From Prolixibacteraceae bacterium UBA6029 (GTDB lineage Bacteria > Bacteroidota > Bacteroidia > Bacteroidales > Prolixibacteraceae): a DNA stretch of 64,000 nt. A program made the translations under genes and the position numbers. The notes below the pieces were generated by a model. It searched no databases and had not been told where the DNA came from. It saw only the letters and a list, made by a program, of their open reading frames with translations. Shown here in pieces: positions 35,821 to 45,197 of this stretch (the first letter of the stretch is position 1; every line of letters begins with the position of its first letter). The stretch spans positions 10,680-74,679 of the forward strand of contig DIZL01000048.1 in NCBI GenBank assembly GCA_002429385.1, written 5' to 3'.

Positions 35821-38313
35821 ATGAAATCCACACTTGAAATTCAAATCTCAACCAATGATCTTTTAAACAACATTGAGTTTAGCGACATTTTTAATCTGGA
35901 AGATATCCAACACCTACAGGATTTGTTTGCCGATGCAAATGGAGTAGCATCCATCATTACTCATGTTGACGGCACTCCGATAACCAATCCAAGTAATTTC
36001 TGCCGGTTGTGTCGTGACATTATCCGCAGTACTGAAAAAGGATTTATAAACTGTATGAAATCCGATGCCGCGCTTGGACTGAAAAATTCTTCAGGTCCGG
36101 TTATGCACCAATGCCTGAATGGCGGGCTGTGGGATTCAGGTGCCCGGATAACTGTTGGCGCAAAGCATATTGCCAACTGGATCATCGGGCAGGTGCGCAA
36201 TGAAGAACTTGATATTCATCGTATGATAACCTATGCCGATGAAATCGGGGTTAACCGGGAAGTTTTTCTCGATGCCCTGAACGAAGTTCCTGTGATGTCG
36301 GTTGAGCAACTTGGCAAGTTATCGAAAATGTTGTTTTTGGTTGCCAACGAACATTCTGAAAGAGCATATAACAATTGGCTGCTGAAAGCACAAATTGCCG
36401 AACGGGAAAAAACCAGGGTTTTATTGGAAGAATCGGAGAACAGATTTCAGGTCTTATTTAATATAGCTCCATTTGGATATCAATCACTGGACTTTGATGG
36501 TCATTTTATTGAAGTCAATCAGTCATGGATAAATACTTTGGGATATACTCAGGAGGAAGTAACCGGCAAATGGTTTGGTGACTTTCTTTCACCGGCCAGT
36601 CGTGAGGAATTCCATAAGCGATTCCAGGTTTTCAAAGCAGAAGGTAAGATTCACAGTGAATTTGAGATGATTCATAAGAATGGGAGAAAGCTTGATATTG
36701 CTTTCGAAGGGAAAATTGGAAATGATTTGAATGGAAAATTTAAACGAACGCACTGCATATTACAAGACATTACGGAGAGCAAACGGGAAGAAAAGAGGAT
36801 CAGTGAGAGCGAAAAAATGCTGCGCGAGGCCCAGCACCTGGCCCAAATGGGAAGTTGGGACTGGACAATAGCAACTGACACGGTGAAATGGTCGGAAGAA
36901 CTTTATCGCATCAACGGGCGCAATCCAGATTCAGCGGCACCTTCATTCTCCGAAATGTCATCTTATTTTATGCCCGAAAGTTGGAAACGGCTGAGCGAGA
37001 CAGTCGCCAAGGCAGTTCAGAATGGAGAACCTTATGAGCTGGAACTCGAAATAGTGCTTCCGGATGGCACAACCAAATCTACATCAGCACGGGGCGAAGC
37101 AGATTGTGATGCCAACGGCAAAATCACAGGACTTCAAGGTACAGTTCAGGATATTACCCAACGGAAACGAGTGGAGGATGAACTTAAACGTAAAAACGAA
37201 GAGTTGGTTAAACTCAATTCCGACAAAGATCGCTTTATGTCCATCCTTGGACACGATCTGAAAAGTCCGTTTAATTCCATTCTGGGCTTTCTGGAAATCT
37301 TATCCGCCAATATTCGTGAATATGATCTGGACACCATAGAAAGTCAGATTAGTATCGTTGAAACTTCAGCAAAGCGTGTTTTTTCTTTATTGGAAGACCT
37401 TTTACTGTGGTCAAGATCACAATCCGGCCAATTGCCCTATGAACCGCAAAGACAGAATCTCACAGCTATTTGTCAGGACATCCTGTCGGACATGAAATTA
37501 ATTGCTGACACAAAAAACATCATCATCAGTGATTCTGTTTCGGATGAAATAGCTGTCTATGCTGATACGGATATGTTAAAAACGGTCTTACGAAACCTGA
37601 TTTCCAATGCTATAAAATACAGTAATGCGGGAGGTCAAATCGAGATAAACACCAGGCAGATAGGATCGGAAACAACAATTTCGGTTTCAGACACCGGTGT
37701 TGGGATGGCGCCGGAAGTGGCCAGCCATCTCTTTGAAATCTCACAAATCCATTCAACCAAAGGGACTGCAAACGAAACAGGAACCGGATTAGGATTATTA
37801 CTATGTAAGGAATTTGTGGCAAAACATGGTGGCAATATCTGGGTTGAGAGTGAAGTTGGTAAAGGTTCAACCTTTTATTTTAGTATTTCTTCAAATTTTG
37901 AACCGAAAGAACAAAACATCGTAGGAAATAGGAAAAAAGAAGAGAATCAGCCGAAAAAACTGAATATCTTAATAGCCGATGACGACGATGCTTCGGAACA
38001 ACTTCTAACAATAGCAATGGAGAAATTTGGAGGGGAGGTTTTAAAGGCAAAAACAGGGATTGATGCCGTTGAAGTCTGTCTGGATAATCCCGACGTTGAT
38101 TTAGTACTAATGGATATTCAAATGCCGGTAATGAACGGATATGAAGCTACCCGGCAAATCAGGTTGTTTAATAAAAAGGTGATTATCATTGCCGAAACAG
38201 CGTTTGGGTATGCCGAAAGCAAAGAAGAGGCATTGAAGGCTGGATGTAATGATTATCTTCAAAAACCTATAAAGCGAAAAAAATTAATAGAAATGGTGGA
38301 GAAATATTTCTAA
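35821..38313 (+). CDS. PocR-domain hybrid histidine kinase with two PAS domains and receiver
   Basis: Soluble hybrid kinase of 830 residues. It begins with a PocR sensory domain (about 20-180) holding the conserved Cys set (C61, C64, C78, C98) and the motif FCRLCRDII. Two PAS domains follow (about 205-320 and 335-450), then HisKA with the less usual HDLKSPF box (H478), HATPase_c (NLISNAIKYSN, DTGVGM, GTGLGLLL) and a C-terminal receiver with Asp765 (LVLMDIQMP). PocR domains sense small hydrocarbon derivatives, as in the propanediol regulator PocR; a Cys-bound metal or cluster is possible. I took the ATG at 35821 over the TTG at 35803. It is the only gene of its transcript, and the partner is unknown. 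Confidence 0.92.
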   Translation: MKSTLEIQISTNDLLNNIEFSDIFNLEDIQHLQDLFADANGVASIITHVDGTPITNPSNFCRLCRDIIRSTEKGFINCMKSDAALGLKNSSGPVMHQCLNGGLWDSGARITVGAKHIANWIIGQVRNEELDIHRMITYADEIGVNREVFLDALNEVPVMSVEQLGKLSKMLFLVANEHSERAYNNWLLKAQIAEREKTRVLLEESENRFQVLFNIAPFGYQSLDFDGHFIEVNQSWINTLGYTQEEVTGKWFGDFLSPASREEFHKRFQVFKAEGKIHSEFEMIHKNGRKLDIAFEGKIGNDLNGKFKRTHCILQDITESKREEKRISESEKMLREAQHLAQMGSWDWTIATDTVKWSEELYRINGRNPDSAAPSFSEMSSYFMPESWKRLSETVAKAVQNGEPYELELEIVLPDGTTKSTSARGEADCDANGKITGLQGTVQDITQRKRVEDELKRKNEELVKLNSDKDRFMSILGHDLKSPFNSILGFLEILSANIREYDLDTIESQISIVETSAKRVFSLLEDLLLWSRSQSGQLPYEPQRQNLTAICQDILSDMKLIADTKNIIISDSVSDEIAVYADTDMLKTVLRNLISNAIKYSNAGGQIEINTRQIGSETTISVSDTGVGMAPEVASHLFEISQIHSTKGTANETGTGLGLLLCKEFVAKHGGNIWVESEVGKGSTFYFSISSNFEPKEQNIVGNRKKEENQPKKLNILIADDDDASEQLLTIAMEKFGGEVLKAKTGIDAVEVCLDNPDVDLVLMDIQMPVMNGYEATRQIRLFNKKVIIIAETAFGYAESKEEALKAGCNDYLQKPIKRKKLIEMVEKYF

Positions 38314-38421
38314 GATCAGGTGTAAATGAAGACTCAGATTAAGCGACTATATATAAAAGTGGCTAAACAATGATTTCCAACTTTAACCGTTTACATTAAT
38401 ATTTGCTCCTAAATTCATATT

Positions 38422-38931
38422 ATGAAATCAATCTATTTTCTGGCAATAATACTGTTAATGGCTCTTACAGGATATACCCAGGGAACAGATATGGCTATTG
38501 GAGTCCGGGCAGGACTTTCCTCCGGATTTGAATATCGTGTTTTTGCGGACGACAATATTTCATATAAAGGATTGCTTTCAACACGGTTAAATGGACAGGG
38601 TTTACAGTTAACCGGTTTGAAGGAATATCATGTTCATGATGTTTTTGATATTGGCGAAGATTTGTCGTTTGTATATGGTTTTGGCGCCCATGGAGGTTTC
38701 GAATCATGGTATGTTTATGATAGCAATGTTAATTTTCCCGAAATCATATACCGACATCGGAAATCAGGGCCAATTGCCGGGCTTGATGGTCTTGCTGCAT
38801 TGGAATATACCATTCCTCAAATGCCATTCGTGGTTGGTATTGAGGTAAAACCCTATTTCAACCTCTTCGGGGAAAATTTTATTCAACTACAACCATTTGA
38901 TTTCGCCTTCACTGTAAAATATACTTTCTGA
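38422..38931 (+). CDS. Small outer-membrane beta-barrel-like protein, function unknown
   Basis: A 169-residue secreted protein with a signal peptide (residues 1-19, ending TGYTQ). The remainder has alternating beta-strand pattern, Gly-rich turns (GVRAGLSSGFEYRVF) and an aromatic C-terminal strand (FDFAFTVKYTF) ending in Phe, the signature of outer-membrane barrels. It resembles the many eight-stranded OmpX/OmpW-size proteins of Bacteroidota, but I recognise no family. It follows the PocR kinase by 108 bases on the same strand. Confidence 0.65.
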   Translation: MKSIYFLAIILLMALTGYTQGTDMAIGVRAGLSSGFEYRVFADDNISYKGLLSTRLNGQGLQLTGLKEYHVHDVFDIGEDLSFVYGFGAHGGFESWYVYDSNVNFPEIIYRHRKSGPIAGLDGLAALEYTIPQMPFVVGIEVKPYFNLFGENFIQLQPFDFAFTVKYTF

Positions 38932-39003
38932 TTCATAGTGTGATTTAAAGCTTAAGTGAAAGGCTTACGACGAACCGAAATTTTTTATCTTCCCAAATAA
39001 GCT

Positions 39004-39011
39004 TACTTTTG
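39004..39011 (+). promoter_or_regulatory. -7 promoter box of the EamA gene
   Basis: TACTTTTG, exact TAnnTTTG match, 20 bases upstream of the ATG at 39032. Confidence 0.45.
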
Positions 39012-39031
39012 CGGCTCATTAATAGATAAAA

Positions 39032-39949
39032 ATGAGGAATAAATCCTGGCTTCCCACAGGAGCTGCTATTTTGTCGATGATATTCTGGAGCTTTTCATTT
39101 GTCTGGGTCAAAATTGTGTATGAAGCATATGGCCCGCTTACGACTATTTTCTTCAGGCTGATTATCTCTTCAGGATTAATGCTGATTTTCACTATACTTT
39201 CAAAGAAACTTCAAAAGATAGTTCCGGGTGATCTGAAACTTTTCATTATACTGGCATTATTCGAACCCTTCCTTTATTTTATGGGTGAAAGTTATGGATT
39301 AAAATATGTTTCATCAACTGTTGCCTCTGTCATTGTTGCGACCATCCCCCTCTTTTCACCTATTGCAGCCTGGTATCTTTATAAGGAAAAACTCAGCCGA
39401 ACAAACCTGATTGGCCTGATTATTACCTTTCTGGGGGTTAGCCTGGTTGTCCTCGACAATTCGTTCAATTTTACTGCCTCACCCCTGGGTGTCTCTCTTG
39501 AATTCCTTGCAGTTGCCGGAGCCATTGGTTATGCCAGCGTACTTAAAGGTATTTCGCACCGATACAATACATTCACCATTATTACCTATCAAAACATTAT
39601 TGGAGCAATACTTTTTCTTCCTTTCTGGCTTGGATTTGAATTTCGGGATTTCACCCAGGTGGCCTTTAATCCAAGGTCGTTTGGTGCAATCGTTAAACTG
39701 GCCATCTTCGCTTCAACATTTTCATTCATCCTTTTCACATATAGTGTGCGCAATCTGGGCATTAATAAATCCAATATATTTATAAACATCATACCGGTAT
39801 TTGTCGCCATCTTTGCCTACCTGATCCTGGGAGACCAACTGAATCTTCATCAGATGATCGGAATTGCCGTGGTCATTTCCGGTTTGTTTTTAGCTCAAAT
39901 CAATTGGAAAAGGAAAAAGAAGTTGCCCCTCCCTATCTATCAGGCCTGA
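39032..39949 (+). CDS. EamA/DMT-family transporter (RhaT-like)
   Basis: Integral membrane protein of 305 residues with ten predicted TM helices in two EamA repeats (about 10-140 and 155-290), each with the typical motif near its end (SPIAAWYLYKEKLSRTNLIGL; FVAIFAYLILGDQLNLHQMIG). This superfamily exports amino acids, sugars or metabolites; the substrate cannot be inferred. A basic C-terminus (KRKKKLPLP) follows the last helix. It stands alone. Confidence 0.9.
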   Translation: MRNKSWLPTGAAILSMIFWSFSFVWVKIVYEAYGPLTTIFFRLIISSGLMLIFTILSKKLQKIVPGDLKLFIILALFEPFLYFMGESYGLKYVSSTVASVIVATIPLFSPIAAWYLYKEKLSRTNLIGLIITFLGVSLVVLDNSFNFTASPLGVSLEFLAVAGAIGYASVLKGISHRYNTFTIITYQNIIGAILFLPFWLGFEFRDFTQVAFNPRSFGAIVKLAIFASTFSFILFTYSVRNLGINKSNIFINIIPVFVAIFAYLILGDQLNLHQMIGIAVVISGLFLAQINWKRKKKLPLPIYQA

Positions 39950-40088
39950 AATTCTGGTTGAAAAGATGGAATAGCTCCTGCTTTCCGAAAGAATTCATTA
40001 AAGAAAAAGGAATAAAATTAACCTTTCATCCACATGTTTGTTTATAAAAAGTCAAGATAGTATTTTACTGTTTATATCTTTAAGAACT

Positions 40089-40409
40089 GTGACCATAAGA
40101 TGTCGAAATAATTTTGTTCCGCTGGTTTTTATTCACCTGTTGTTGCTGGCTTATCCGCTTGTAAGCAAGATAAGTCATGTACATCACTATGCAAAAATCC
40201 ATCATGTATCATCAGGCGAGACTTCGTTTGAAGAGCATGAAGAATCTTGTGCAGTATGCAATTTCGAATTTTACAGTTTTATTGGTTCTAATCCAATCAC
40301 TGCAATCGTATATCTACAAAGCAACCCTATTTTCAACTCCCCCGAACCGGAATTTCATTATCGTCAGATTATACATTATTACTCACTTCGGGCGCCTCCT
40401 GCAGTATAA
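40089..40409 (+). CDS. Small His/Cys-rich exported protein preceding a TonB receptor
   Basis: Protein of about 106 residues with no ATG. The best start is GTG at 40089; an in-frame TTG at 40038 would add 17 residues. After a hydrophobic segment (FVPLVFIHLLLLAYPLV) comes a His-rich part (HVHHYAKIHH) and a CAVC pair, a metal-ligand-like layout, and a C-terminus ending YYSLRAPPAV. Proteins of this layout often lie directly upstream of TonB-dependent receptors in Bacteroidota, as here (131-base gap). I infer a periplasmic metal-binding or metal-sensing partner for that receptor. Family name not recognised. Confidence 0.6.
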   Translation: MTIRCRNNFVPLVFIHLLLLAYPLVSKISHVHHYAKIHHVSSGETSFEEHEESCAVCNFEFYSFIGSNPITAIVYLQSNPIFNSPEPEFHYRQIIHYYSLRAPPAV

Positions 40410-40540
40410 TTTCCAGTTTCCTTTCTTTTTATAAATCAATCCTGTAAAAAGAATTACTTACAGATCTGCAATTCAAATCTATTAATTTCAGGCAACATGA
40501 ATTGAATTGACATCAATTCCTATATCATAAAAACATTCTT

Positions 40541-42988
40541 ATGCGAGTACAAATTATATTACTTACAGGAAGCTTACTTCTTACTATATCGTCCGTTTTT
40601 GCAAATCCTAATGCTGTTTTATCCAACGCACATTTAAGCGGAAAAGTTACAGATATAAAGACAGGTGAATCGTTACCTGGGGTCACATTATACTTTCCTA
40701 TATTGAAAGCAGGTGCAGTAACCAAATCTGACGGAACTTACTTTATCGATAAACTCCCGGCTGCAAAGCTTCTTATTCAGGTCAACTTTATCGGGTATAA
40801 AATGCTGTCCAGGGAACTTGATCTGGCAGTAACTCATATTATTGATTTTAGGTTGGAAGAGTCAGCCACTGAGATTAGTGAAGTAGTTGTAACGGGTCAT
40901 TCGGATGGAATGGAGCCTAACCAGACTCCATCTCCTATTGCAATTGTTCCTCTCACTCAACTGTTGCAAAATTCAGCTACCAATATTATTGATGCCCTTT
41001 CGAAGGTACCGGGCATATCGCAGGTGACCTCAGGTGTTGGAATTTCAAAACCCGTCATTCGGGGAATGGGTTATAACCGGGTTGTTGTCGTCAATGATGG
41101 AGTGAGACAGGAAGGTCAGCAATGGGGAGATGAACATGGGATTGAAATCGATGAAAACACCGTTAGTCATGTTGATATTTTAAAAGGGCCTGCCAGTCTG
41201 GCATATGGTTCGGATGCCATGGCCGGTGTAATCAACATGATTTCAGCACCAACACTGCCCGAAGGATCGGTTAAGGGAAACATCACAAGTAATTACCAGA
41301 CCAACAATGGATTGATTGCCTGGTCGGCTGATCTGGCCGGTAATAAAAACGGATTCATCTGGGATGCACGATTCAGTAACAAAATGGCACATGACTATCA
41401 AAACAGGTATGATGGATATGTTTATAATTCAGGTTTTCGGGAGAATGCAATCAACACAACACTTGGAATTAACCGAAGTTGGGGATTTTCACACCTCCAC
41501 ATTAGCTCATATTCTCTTGAACCGGGAATTGTGGAAGGAGTTCGTGATTCGCTTACAGGAAAATTTCTAAAGACAACATTCAATAACAATGGGTCTCCCA
41601 TCAGTCAACTTGCTACTTCATCCGACTTTCTTTCTTATCAGCCAAACGCTCCGTTTCAGAAAATCAATCATTACAAAGCGGTTTGGAATAACAATTTATT
41701 CATTGGTAAGGGCAACCTCGAAGGGACTATCGGATTTCAGCAAAATCGCCGCAAGGAATTCCCAACACCTAACCAATATGGACTTTTCTTTTTGATGAAT
41801 ACCATTAATTATGACTTCAAATACAATTTTCCTGAGATAAATAATTGGAAACTTATAACCGGAGTAAATGGCATGTGGCAACAATCACAAAACAAAGGCA
41901 CTGAATTCCTGGTACCTTCCTATCATTTGTTTGATGTGGGTGCATTTGTTATTGCATCAAAAAAAGTCGGTAAACTTGATTTCAGTGGTGGCATTCGTTA
42001 TGACAGAAGATCAGAAACAGGTGATGCACTTTATCTGAATGCAAACAATATACCTGTTTCTGCTATCGAACCGGGTGCAATCAAGCGTTTCGATTCATTT
42101 GACAAATCCTTTAATGGAATCTCAGGAAGTGTAGGAGTAACCTACCAGATTACCGAATCCATCTTCACCAAGTTGAATATTTCTCGTGGTTTTCGCGCAC
42201 CAAACATTGCAGAATTAGGATCGAACGGGGTACATGAAGGCACTCAGCGATATGAAATTGGCAATCCTGCATTGAAATCGGAAAACAGCCTGCAACTGGA
42301 TTATGCGCTTGGTTTAAATACCACTCATGTTTCGGCCGAAATGGATTTATTTACCAATACGGTTAATCATTTCATTTTCAGCAAAAAGATTGATATATCT
42401 TCAAATACTAATCCTCAATTTGATAACCTTCCGGTATTTAAGTTTGGTGATGACAATGCTCATTTCTATGGTGGCGAATTTCAACTTGATATACATCCGC
42501 ATCCTTTGGACTGGATTCATTTTGAAAACACATTTTCCTATGTGATGGGAACACTTGATAATCAGCCTGCAAATGCACATTATTTACCATTTATACCAGC
42601 TCCCCATTGGATGTCAGACCTTAAAATTGAAATCAACACACTGAAACAATATTTATCAAATGCATACGTGAAATTCGGAATTGACAAAACATGGGAGCAA
42701 AACCATATTTATGCTGCTTTCAATACTGAAACATCAACCCCTGGTTATACTTTATTGGATATGGGTGCCGGGACAGATTTTGTTTACAGAAAGAAAACTG
42801 CATTTTCATTGTATATTTCAGTCAACAATCTTACTGATGTCGCCTACCAAAGCCATCTCAGTCGCCTTAAATATACCGGCATGGATTATGCCACAGGAAG
42901 AACAGGTATCTACAACCAGGGTCGGAATATAAGTTTCAAGCTATTAATTCCGATAGATATTGCCAGTTATAAGGGTAATGAGAACTAA
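40541..42988 (+). CDS. TonB-dependent receptor, probable metal or metallophore uptake
   Basis: Outer-membrane receptor of 815 residues: signal peptide (1-21, ending SVFA), carboxypeptidase-regulatory-like domain (about 30-115, LSGKVTDIKTGESLPGV), plug (about 125-240; VRQEGQQWGDEHGIEID, LKGPASLAYGSDAMAGVIN) and a 22-stranded barrel ending in a Phe/Lys-rich strand (ISFKLLIPI). The plug motif with QQWGDEHG resembles the ZnuD/zinc-copper receptor group more than SusC. With the His/Cys-rich small protein directly upstream it may import a metal. No SusD partner exists. The terminal residues after the last strand are hydrophilic (ASYKGNEN). Confidence 0.85.
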   Translation: MRVQIILLTGSLLLTISSVFANPNAVLSNAHLSGKVTDIKTGESLPGVTLYFPILKAGAVTKSDGTYFIDKLPAAKLLIQVNFIGYKMLSRELDLAVTHIIDFRLEESATEISEVVVTGHSDGMEPNQTPSPIAIVPLTQLLQNSATNIIDALSKVPGISQVTSGVGISKPVIRGMGYNRVVVVNDGVRQEGQQWGDEHGIEIDENTVSHVDILKGPASLAYGSDAMAGVINMISAPTLPEGSVKGNITSNYQTNNGLIAWSADLAGNKNGFIWDARFSNKMAHDYQNRYDGYVYNSGFRENAINTTLGINRSWGFSHLHISSYSLEPGIVEGVRDSLTGKFLKTTFNNNGSPISQLATSSDFLSYQPNAPFQKINHYKAVWNNNLFIGKGNLEGTIGFQQNRRKEFPTPNQYGLFFLMNTINYDFKYNFPEINNWKLITGVNGMWQQSQNKGTEFLVPSYHLFDVGAFVIASKKVGKLDFSGGIRYDRRSETGDALYLNANNIPVSAIEPGAIKRFDSFDKSFNGISGSVGVTYQITESIFTKLNISRGFRAPNIAELGSNGVHEGTQRYEIGNPALKSENSLQLDYALGLNTTHVSAEMDLFTNTVNHFIFSKKIDISSNTNPQFDNLPVFKFGDDNAHFYGGEFQLDIHPHPLDWIHFENTFSYVMGTLDNQPANAHYLPFIPAPHWMSDLKIEINTLKQYLSNAYVKFGIDKTWEQNHIYAAFNTETSTPGYTLLDMGAGTDFVYRKKTAFSLYISVNNLTDVAYQSHLSRLKYTGMDYATGRTGIYNQGRNISFKLLIPIDIASYKGNEN

Positions 42989-43063
42989 GTAGAAACACTG
43001 ACCTGTTTAAAACTTCTCTGTGTTAATTTATGAGGTAATCAGTTTTTGATAACAATTAACACC

Positions 43064-43071
43064 TAAATTTG
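43064..43071 (+). promoter_or_regulatory. -7 promoter box of the YkgJ-rimK pair
   Basis: TAAATTTG, exact TAnnTTTG match, with TTTTG 15 bases upstream. The ATG at 43153 is 81 bases downstream. Confidence 0.4.
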
Positions 43072-43152
43072 CCAGAGTAATTAAATGGTTCTATAAGCCT
43101 GATCACATTTACTATTGTCCGGACAGAACCAATCAAAACAGAAATAACACAA

Positions 43153-43653
43153 ATGGATTTCATCCCATACAACAGGCCTGAAAAATTGAAGGAATTCAGC
43201 AACAACCGAAAGCAGGATTTCACGTTGCTCTTCAAAAAGCTGAAAGCAAAAAAGCCGAAGAACCTGGACGATGTGTTTCATGAGTTACACAATGAAGCCT
43301 TTGATCAGTTTGATTGCCTGACATGTGCCAATTGCTGCTCAAGCATCAGCCCGGTTATTACCGAAAAAGACCTTGAGCGGCTTGCTAAAAGCGTGAAGAT
43401 GAAAACCGTTGATTTTGTGGCACAGTATTTATACATCGATGAAGACCATGATTACGTTTTTAAACAAACACCTTGTCCTTTCCTGATGCCCGACAATTAT
43501 TGCATGGTTTACGAAGACCGCCCAAGGGCTTGTCGTGAATATCCGCATACAGACCGTAAACGAATGTATCAGATATTAAACCTGACGCATAAAAACTGTG
43601 AGATTTGCCCTGTAGTATTTAGCATTACTGAAGAGTTGGTCAAGAAATATTAA
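43153..43653 (+). CDS. YkgJ-family zinc/iron-chelating cysteine cluster protein
   Basis: Cytosolic protein of 166 residues with the family Cys set: CLTCANCCS (about residues 56-64), then CPFLMPDNYCMVYEDRPRAC and a late CEIC. Such proteins (UPF0153/YkgJ) bind zinc or an Fe-S cluster, and their function is unresolved. It lies 12 bases before the RimB-RimK gene, so they are co-transcribed; the pairing may mean a shared protein-modification role. No signal peptide. Confidence 0.85.
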   Translation: MDFIPYNRPEKLKEFSNNRKQDFTLLFKKLKAKKPKNLDDVFHELHNEAFDQFDCLTCANCCSSISPVITEKDLERLAKSVKMKTVDFVAQYLYIDEDHDYVFKQTPCPFLMPDNYCMVYEDRPRACREYPHTDRKRMYQILNLTHKNCEICPVVFSITEELVKKY

Positions 43654-43665
43654 AAAATTAGAATA

Positions 43666-45093
43666 ATGGAATTAAAAGAACATATAATTATAGGAGGGGC
43701 TGAATGGTGTGCTTTCCCGAATTTGAATATTCCCGCTATTAAAGCGCGGGTAGATTCAGGAGCCAAAACGTCTTCAATTCATGCCAGTAACATCCAAAAG
43801 ATAAATAAAAAGGGCGAGAAATGGGTTAGCTTTGAAGTACATCCCATCCAGGATACCCGACGAATTACTCTGCGGTGTGAAGCCAAAGTCATTGCGCAAA
43901 GAATTGTCAAAAGCTCGAGCGGAATATCAGAAAAGAGGTACGTCATCCAATCATTGATGAAAATAGGCAATTACCAATGGAGTATAGAATTAACACTTGC
44001 CAACCGTGATTCGATGGGGTTTTGCATGCTGCTTGGACGTGAAGCCATGGAAAACCGTGTATTTGTTGATCCGGCCAATAGCTTCCTGCTTGGTAATTAT
44101 TCCGAAGAAAAGATTGATGAATTGTATCAACACATCAAGGATATCCGAAGTGGGTTGAGAATCGGCGTATTGGCAAGTAATCCTAAACTATACAGCAACC
44201 AACGCATCATGGAAGCCGGGAAAGAGCGTGGTCACGAAATGATCTTCCTGAATGTTGATCAATGTTACATGAAGCTTGATTCGACTAATCCTGAAGTCAG
44301 ATACCGGGGAGGCAGTAGTCTAAATAACCTTGATGCCATCATCCCCCGAATAAAACCCAACCTTACTTTTTACAGTTGTGCTTTAATCAGGCAATTTGAT
44401 TCTCTTGGTATCTTTTGTGCCAACTCCTGGGAATCAATCAGCAAATCGCGTGACAAACTATATTCATCACAGTTATTTTCACAGAATGGGATTCAGATAC
44501 CCATAACTGGCTTTGCAAAATCGCCACTCGACACCTCCGATCTGATCAACATGGTTAAAGGAGCACCACTGGTTATTAAGTTACTCGAAGGAACGCAAGG
44601 AAAAGGAGTGGTACTGGCTGAAAACACAAAGGCAGCAGAGAGTGTAATAAACGCTTTTAAGAGCCTTCATGCCAATATATTGGTTCAGGAGTTCATTAAG
44701 GAAGCCGCAGGTAAAGACATTCGCTGTTTTGTGATTGATGGCAAAGTGGTGGCGTCCATTCAACGTGAAGCAGTAAAAGGAGAATTCAGGGCCAATCTGC
44801 ATCAGGGGGGCAAGGCTTCGGTAATAAAGATAACGGCTGAAGAGAAAAAACTGGCAGTGAAAGCCGCCAAAGTACTTGGCCTGCATATCGCCGGTGTAGA
44901 TATTATACGTTCCAACAGAGGACCACTCGTTCTTGAAGTGAACTCTTCACCCGGGTTGGAAGGCATTGAAAAAGCCACAGGGAAAGATATTGCCGCCTTG
45001 ATGATTACTTCAATCGAAAGGCAACTTGGCTGGCAGCGCGAACTTATAATACGGTTACCTGAAAATGAAATTATCCTTCAGGAGACTCATTAA
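43666..45093 (+). CDS. Fused RimB-like (ATP-dependent zinc protease fold) and RimK-like glutamate ligase
   Basis: Protein of 475 residues in two parts. Residues 5-140 form the retropepsin-like RimB domain (PF05618) with DSGAKTSSIHA (Asp30). Residues about 155-460 form a RimK-type ATP-grasp ligase (IPRIKPNLTFY, LLEGTQGKGVVLAE, FVIDGKVVASIQREAV, LEVNSSPGLEGIEKATG). RimK adds glutamate residues to the ribosomal protein S6 C-terminus, and RimB can trim them, so the fusion may add and remove glutamates on one chain. In many bacteria these are separate neighbouring genes; the joined form occurs in several Bacteroidota. It follows the YkgJ gene by 12 bases. Confidence 0.88.
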   Translation: MELKEHIIIGGAEWCAFPNLNIPAIKARVDSGAKTSSIHASNIQKINKKGEKWVSFEVHPIQDTRRITLRCEAKVIAQRIVKSSSGISEKRYVIQSLMKIGNYQWSIELTLANRDSMGFCMLLGREAMENRVFVDPANSFLLGNYSEEKIDELYQHIKDIRSGLRIGVLASNPKLYSNQRIMEAGKERGHEMIFLNVDQCYMKLDSTNPEVRYRGGSSLNNLDAIIPRIKPNLTFYSCALIRQFDSLGIFCANSWESISKSRDKLYSSQLFSQNGIQIPITGFAKSPLDTSDLINMVKGAPLVIKLLEGTQGKGVVLAENTKAAESVINAFKSLHANILVQEFIKEAAGKDIRCFVIDGKVVASIQREAVKGEFRANLHQGGKASVIKITAEEKKLAVKAAKVLGLHIAGVDIIRSNRGPLVLEVNSSPGLEGIEKATGKDIAALMITSIERQLGWQRELIIRLPENEIILQETH

Positions 45094-45134
45094 ACTAAGG
45101 TTAACAAGGAGCTCAGACCTAATTGCTTGTTAGG

Positions 45135-45161
45135 TTGTTCAAAAGCCTTTTCTTATTTTTG
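45135..45161 (+). promoter_or_regulatory. Promoter of tpiA (TTG / TATTTTTG)
   Basis: TTG at 45135-45137 and TATTTTTG at 45154-45161 with 16 bases between them; the ATG at 45198 is 36 bases beyond. Confidence 0.5.
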
Positions 45162-45197
45162 GGAGAAATTTCAAAAAACTATTAAAACCAATTGATA

